DNA from: Candidatus Melainabacteria bacterium GWA2_34_9
GTDB lineage: Bacteria; Cyanobacteriota; Vampirovibrionia; Gastranaerophilales; UBA9971
Reading direction: 5' to 3'
Assembly (NCBI GenBank): GCA_001784535.1
Contig: MFRJ01000028.1
Span: forward strand, 944 to 9,182
DNA: 8,239 nt
Position 1 is the stretch's first letter, and every line of letters begins with the position of its first letter. This document shows positions 1 through 7,000 of this stretch, piece after piece. Position numbers and translations under genes: made by a program. The notes under the pieces were generated by a model. It ran no database searches. It was given only the letters and a program-made list of their open reading frames with translations, and was not told the origin of the DNA.

Positions 1-1006
1 TTTTAGCCTGTGCATTAACTATGCCGTCCAAATCCACGTTAACATTGCTTATTCCGCCTTCTGTGGAGATGATGTCAAGGTTATTTCCCTTGATATTTGC
101 GATATTTACATTGGTTTTATTCTCGGCATCAAGATCACTTAAATTCACCAATACATTAGCGTTAATATTGCCCTGTGAAAGTAATTTAACATTTCCTGTA
201 TTTGAATAGACTTTATTAATATTAATACCGCTTAAAGCATTTAAATGGATGTCTGTTCCTGACTGAATATTTAAATCACCTGTGTTATCAATAAATAAAG
301 CCTGATCGTCTGATGCAAGACTACCAACATTGTTAGTAGAATTTAAAGTAATATTTTTGGCGGTTATATTTGCTTTGCCATCGTTTCTGGCTGAATCTAT
401 GGATGTTGCAGTAAGTTTAACATCTCCGTCTTCGGATTTGATTGTATTAGCTTTAATATCGCCATTTTCTGTAATAAATACGCTGGATTGGGCATCAACA
501 CTTAAACTTCCTGTTGTAGATACCAATATGTCCTGAGTAATTGTTCCTACGTCTGCATTAGTGGAATTTAGGCTTACATTATGACCGACTATTCCTGAAC
601 CAACATAGCCAGTTTGCCTGATAGCACCATCAGCAGTTAAAGTCAGGTCACCTGCTGTAATTGCTTTATTGACGAGCATTTGTCCGATTTTTTCCTCGAT
701 ATTTATAAGACCGGAATTTGTTGAAACAGCGTTCAAATAGCCGTCTCTTAAATCTGTACTAATTGCAGTGTCAGTACTTCCAATATTATTTTTAGCGGTC
801 AGACTAATGTTTTTCGACTGGATTGTTGAATTTCCAAGATTAAAAATACTTCCATTCGGATTAGCAATATTAATATCGCCGGAATTATTCATAATATTTT
901 CTTTGAGATAAATATTAGAAGTTCCATTGTTTGTAATGTTTATCAATCCCTGGTCTTTGCCTAAAAATTCAATTCCGATTGGCTGTTTTGCGGCAATTGT
1001 TGCTGT
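1..1006 (-). repeat. C-terminal haemagglutinin-type beta-helix with looser repeats of about 75 residues
   Basis: This part has repeated short strands of the G-D-I/L-x-I/L type. Three copies of a K/H-N-I/V-S/T-L-x-x-x-N-x-x-G phrase have their N codon at 811, 580 and 355, that is 77 and 75 residues apart; a weaker copy (N-N-L-D-I-I-S) has its N codon at 82, 91 residues on. Between them lie strands such as G-D-L-T-L-T-A, G-S-L-S-V-D-A, G-D-V-K-L-T-A, G-D-L-N-I-Q-S and G-N-V-K-L-L-S. This is close in style to filamentous haemagglutinin and LktA passengers. The frame is still open at base 2, so neither a C-terminal anchor nor the end of the protein is visible. Confidence 0.65.
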
Positions 1007-4000
1007 ATATGAATAAGTTACTATAGTCCAGTCATATCTTTTACCATGCCAGAACTCTGTCCATCCCGATCTCGGTATATATTTCCAATACCCGTATGAT
1101 CCTGTGGCAGGCTGCTGATATGCTGCATCACTATTAGGAGAATAAGTTGCGTTATTCTGTCCCGAAATCGTTACATTGGGAGATGTAATGTCAGTTCCAA
1201 CAGAATTCTGAACATGAATTACTTTGCTGTCATCACGTGAAATTGAGATTTCATTGGATTGAAGACCTTTATCCTTAATATATTTCTGGAAAGTAGTTGT
1301 TTTATTTACAATGCTGTCAGCATCTGTATTACTTATTTTGAAGTTATTTATATAAACTTTTCCGTTTATTTCCTGATTTGTGTTTAATTGGTTAACTTCA
1401 AGGTCGTAATTTGTATTGTTGATTACGTTTATTTCACCATAACCAGAAACAACTTTTAATTTGCCGTTTCCGGAACTTAAAATTTCACCCTGAAGAACGA
1501 TATTTCCGCCTCTAATGTCGGCTCTGTAAAGCTTAATTCTTTGTGCGCCCGAATCCCATACAGCTTTTATTCCGTTAATGTCTTTGTTGGAACCAAGAGT
1601 GGTAACCGGTATAAGTTCTGTTTTTTCTGTTACATCATTATAAGTTAAATCAGTAAGAGGGTTGAAATTATTAATAACAACAGACCTGTAATCAGTACCA
1701 CTCTGGATTGTGCCGTTTACGTCAATCTTTTGCGCCGAAATTATAATATTTTCACCGGCGTAAAGTATGGAGGTTCCGGCTGTTCCGCCTGTAAGGTATC
1801 TGCCTTTTGTAAATTCATGGATATAATCGCCTTTTGGTACATAAATAAAGACGTTTTGAGCATTGATAAGTCCCTGTGTAATAACACTACCGCTCATATT
1901 CCTTACAGTGAAATCACCGCCAAGATTTTCTATATCTTTTGAGAATAATATGTCTGAACTGTCTTTGTATGTGAGTAAACTTAAATCCACTGACGGATCA
2001 TCAGGATCAAAAGCATTATAGATATCTATTTTTTTGCCTTTGTTGGTTCCCGGATTTATAGCTATAGTTCCTTTTGAGTTACCATAGTTACTTATTAATT
2101 TTGATCCGTTCAGATTTATGTCGCCATTTGCGTTCTGGTTGATTTTCAGGACATCAAACACCATGTTTTTTGTAGTCCTGTTGATAACTTCAATAGAAAA
2201 ATCGTTCCCCGGAGCTGTTATGGAACCTGTTCCGCTTAAAGTTCCGTTAATGTTTACATAGCCCGAATCAATTGTTGCAGGCTTAACTTTCAAAGCGCTT
2301 ATTGTTGTGCCGCCAGTAGCGTCTGCTTTTGCGTCTATTAAATTCAGTTTATCCTGTTCTAAACTTTTTATATCTGTATCTATATTAGAAACTATTTGGG
2401 ATTTATTTGACAAATCTGCTTCAGCTTCATCAATTTGATTCTCTTTTGTAATGATATCGGCTTTAATATCTGATATTTCACCGTTAAGTGTTGATATTGT
2501 CCCTTCAAGTGTTGCAATTTCGCCTTCCAGTGTAGATATCTCACTCTCAAGAGTGCTTATTTGAGACTCGAGAGCAATTTTTTTCGTTTCATAATCAGAA
2601 GCAGTTTTGTCTAATGCATTAATTTGTCCTTGTAATGTTAATATAGATGCATTTTTTGTGGTTATGGTGCTGTTGTTGGTAGCTATTTGCCCATTTTTGG
2701 TAGTTACTAATCCTTCTTTGTTGGATTGAGAAGTTTCCAAGGTTTCCTTCTCAGTGTTTTTTGTGGTTAAAGTGGTTTGAGCTGAGGTTTTATTGGCTTT
2801 AGCCTCTGTAAGATCTGTGTTTAATTCTGTAATATCAGCAGTGATAGCATCTATTTCTACCTGAAGCTCTTGTTCTTGATTGTATGCATATTCTGCTGTT
2901 CCATCAAGGTTTACACCATCTTCTGTAATAGTTCCGTCAAGCGCAATGGTCAATTTTCTATTATTATAAAGTCCGCTTTTTACAGCACCATTTATTTCAA
3001 CATCATTGCTTGTTGAGGTATCGCTGCTTCCACCGTGTTTATATCTCGTAATAGGAATACCAAACAGTAAATAAAATTTGGATTTTGATACGCTGTAACC
3101 GCTGGAGTATGTTGAACCGGAATTTGACAACAGGTTTACATCCTCGCCGGCTGTTATATTTGCCCCACCCGCGATACTGATGTCATTATTGATTCCTACA
3201 TCTGCATCAGCGCTTACACTGCCAAAATTCCATAATAATCCTGCAGAATCGCCTCTTGCATTTGCAATGGCTTTATTGTATGCGTTATTTCCTCTTATAT
3301 CCTTGCCTATAACAAAATAAGCATCCTTGTTTGGTCTGATTAAAGAATTTCCTTTAATATTGATAAAGTTCGTGCTTGAAACATCAGCTTTTGCACGACC
3401 ATTTGCTATAGGAGCAAGTCCTTTACACTCTGAAAGCACGTATGATGTGGCACTTGTATTGGATTTTAAATAGGTATTAATATTATTATAGGCATCAACA
3501 GTAGAATTGGTGTCAAAGGTTGCAGTCAATGCATTGTCAATATCAATACTTGTATTAATATTGGCATAGCTTATAGCACCTTGCGCAACCAAATTAGCAC
3601 TTTCTGAAATAATGGAGTCGGCGTTTAATAACATATTAAGGTTTCCACCAATATTAAGATCGGAATAACTTCCAATTGCTGCGTTAATCGTGGAATCAAT
3701 ATTTGAAGTTGAATCGCCGGAACCAAAGGTTCCAAGACCGGAAGCTCCGCCTATAAGACTATAGCCTGAGCCGAAATTGGATATTCTGTTGTAACCGTCA
3801 AGTGTTAAATCTTCACCTGTAGTTATATTATTGTAGTTGCCTATTGCTACGTCAGTTGTTAAAGCAATATCATTATATGTACGGGGTATGCCTGCTGCAA
3901 TGATGCCTGCGGCACTATTATTATTTGTTGTCTTATATGAAAGCGTAGAATCAGCATCCAAAACAACTTTTTTGCTAACATTTATGTTATTTTTTGCTGA

Positions 4001-7000
4001 GGATATACTATTTCCTGTATAAACTTTATTGTTTGAAGTAACATCGAGATCTGAAACCGAACCGCTTCCGCCTACCATTCCGCCGCTTCCTGCGGTCACA
4101 TTTGTATCAGCATATTTATCAGCTTTTAAAGTAAGGTTAACATTGGTAGCATTGATACTTTTACCTGCAATAGTATTGGATTTGATATAAATATTGTTAT
4201 TTTCATCTATATCTGTTTTAGCTTCTGTGTATCCACCGGCAACCAGACCATAAGCCCTTCCTGATGCGTTTGATTGGGCAGCATTATAAGAGTTTACTGT
4301 TAATGAAATATTATCAGTTGTGGTTATTTGTGAGTCTTCTCCGATATAGGAATTTATTGTGGAATTAATTTGGGCTAATGTTAATGTACCGTTTCCGCCT
4401 ATTAATGCACCTGCAGAAGTATCTGCATAAGCTTTTGCCATATCAGAAATGCCGCTATTATGGCTGATGCCTAAATTAATTTCTTTTGCTTCTATATCAG
4501 CATCATCACCAATATAAGTTTCTATTATTGGGCTGGCTTTTGCCTCTGCTATTGAAACACCAACTGCAATTCCGCCAAAAGATCCGCCAAGTGCGTCTGC
4601 AATCGACTTAATTTTTGTAGTTGTATTGATATTTATACTATTATCTGTATCTATCAGGGCATTATTCCCGATATAAGCCCTGATTGTAGGTGTTAATATT
4701 GTTCTTGCATCTGAACCGTTGCCTGAATATATACCTGCAGAGCCAGCTTTAGTTTTGGAATTACCTGTAAGGGTAGCTGAAGCATCAATATCTACGCCGC
4801 CGACAGTTTTGGATGTATCCTGTCCAATTTTTACATTATTGCCGATATAAGCTTCTGCATCACCATTTATGGTTGTTTTGGCAATGGAGGCGCCGACTGC
4901 TACCTGTCCAATAGAACCACCCAGTGCTTCAGAGTACAAATCAACCTGTCTATCAGCTTTAATTATTATATTTTTAGTTTGATTAACAGTTACATCATTT
5001 CCTAAATATGCTTTTGTTTTGCTTGTTGAATTTGATTCAGAATAAGCTGCATTAGCAGAAGCATATAAACTTGCCGCACCGGCGAGAACTTTATTGTCGG
5101 TGCTTTCTATAGAGCTTGCATCTACAACGATATCATTTAAAGACGAAGAATTAACTGTTGAGTTATCAATAAATGCTTCAGTTGTATTATTAATATCAAT
5201 AGTTGACATTGCACCGCCAAAAGCAGCCCCCAAAGAAATACCGACACCTCCAGTTTTTGCGACAATGTTTTCGGCTTTACTGAGAGCTGTTACGTTTATT
5301 CCGCCTGAACCTGTAATATTTGAGGAATTATTTATATAGGCTTTTACTTTATTATCAAGGTCATTTAGTGATACCGAAGCTGCTCCTGAAAATGCTGCGG
5401 CAGCTGCTCCAGCAACAGACCATACTTCTATTTCCTGTGTTGATTCTGCGTTTAAGTCTACTTTTTTGTTTGCATCAACAATTGAATTTGAAATATAAGT
5501 TTCAATCTCATTTTGTATAGTATTATCAGCTAAGGAAACACCAAATCCAAAGCCTCCAATAGCAGCCGAACCCGCAATGGATTTTATTCCGGAAGTATCT
5601 TCGGCAAATAAAGTTATATTTCCGCTGCCAGATTTTATTTTATTTGTACCGTTTGAATTTGTTATGTATGATTTAGTTTTATTGTCAATTTCGTTGCTTG
5701 CGTCAGAACCAGAAAGCCCTACGCTTCCTGAAGTACTGAATGCTAAAGATAGTGCTTCTATTGTATTATCAGAAGTAGCGGATAAGCTTATGTCGCCTGT
5801 TGCATTAACATTTGAAGAATCGATATAAGATTTTATCTCGTTGTTTATATCATTAGTAACAATGGATACCCCAGCAGACACACTACCTGCCACAGCTGCA
5901 GAAGCTACGACTGCTTTTATAACAGAAGTATCATCTGTATCAATTTCCAATTTTCCACCTGGTGTTAAAGAAGAGGAGTTTTCGACATAAGCAGAAGTAT
6001 TGTTATTAATTTCATTTAACGAGACACTTACCGCAACTCCGGCTGTTTTTCCAACTCCGACTGTACCGGTAATTGTTTTAATTGTGTTGTTAGAATCGGC
6101 ATCAAGCTTTATGTTTCCTGTATTAGTAATTGTTGAATTTGAAATATAAGCTGAATTTTTGTTAGCTTCATCTTCTCCCATAGAATTTAAAGCTAATGCA
6201 GCGCCAACTCCTGCTGTGCTGCCTGCAGACAAAACGCCGCCGTAAGCCTGAATTCCAGCATTGTTTGTTGTTGACAAGCTAACATTAGTGATATCTTTTA
6301 TAGTGCTGTCTTTGATATAACTTGAATTTTTGATGTTTAAATCATTTATAGATACGGAACCTGCAACAGCAATTCCACCAATTCCTGTTGCCCCTGAGGC
6401 ACCTGCTGAAATAGTCCAAATATCGCCCGTAAATTCAGAATCAAGGGTTATATTCCCACCTTGGGTAGAATTATCAATATCAGTATCTAAAATAAATGCT
6501 TCAATATCAGAGTTAATTTCGTTAGAACTGTATGAACCCGCAATACCAAGAGATTTTCCTTGAGTTCCTCCCAGAGAGAGGGCTGCAGAACCGGAAACTG
6601 CATCAATGTCATTGTCTGATACTGCATTTACGCTTAAGTTATGAGCCTTTGTATCAAGAGTTACATCATTTAAGTAAGCTTTAATTGTTTCATTTATTGT
6701 TGATATTCCGACATCACCTGAAACAGCAAGACCGTATTGTCCTGAACCAGATGCTCCTCCTTTGTTGGCAGCATCTTTAGATCCTACACCTGATGGTTCA
6801 TTTGATACGATTGCTCCTGCCAGTCCCCAGGTGCTTATTAATCCTGTATTTTTAGCTTTTGTTAAAATGCTTGAATCTGTTGTTAAAATAAGATTATCTT
6901 TAACGCTTGCATTGTCAACATTTTTACCTATTATTGCCTGTGTGTCTCTTTTTATTTCTGAAACACTAAGTGATGCGCCAATACCGGCATTTTTTGCTTT

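Larger units (their letters stand above)
3500..6496 (-). repeat. Central compact repeat units, 53-59 residues each
   Basis: Nineteen anchors from 6496 to 3520 are spaced 53 to 59 residues apart, the most regular part of the array. The Tyr position is Tyr in most units, Phe in those at 6496 and 5173, and Ala or Thr in the last three. Ala/Gly segments are strong, for example A-G-A-A-A-A-A-F near 5388-5411 and G-G-V-G-I-S-L-G-A-A-F-G-G-A near 5215-5256. Conserved positions after the anchor are a short polar turn and an I-x-L-x-A strand. This pattern fits a continuous, straight beta-solenoid stalk. Alternating small residues can be mistaken for membrane helices, but the array as a whole is polar and secreted-looking, so I do not call membrane segments. 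Confidence 0.75.

Noticed and set aside
1985..2010. D-P-D-D-P-S-V-D as a calcium-binding (RTX or thrombospondin type 3) motif
   Set aside because: It occurs once and lacks the repeated G-G-x-G-x-D or D-x-D-x-D-G spacing those families need.
2456..2770. CRISPR-like or minisatellite array suggested by recurrent short words
   Set aside because: The words are degenerate heptad-coding units in frame with the gene, without constant repeats and unique spacers of fixed length.
5377..5413. Possible membrane helix in the Ala-rich stretch
   Set aside because: The stretch is one instance of the small-residue strand present in every repeat unit, is short, and is flanked by polar repeat sequence; beta-solenoid packing explains it better.
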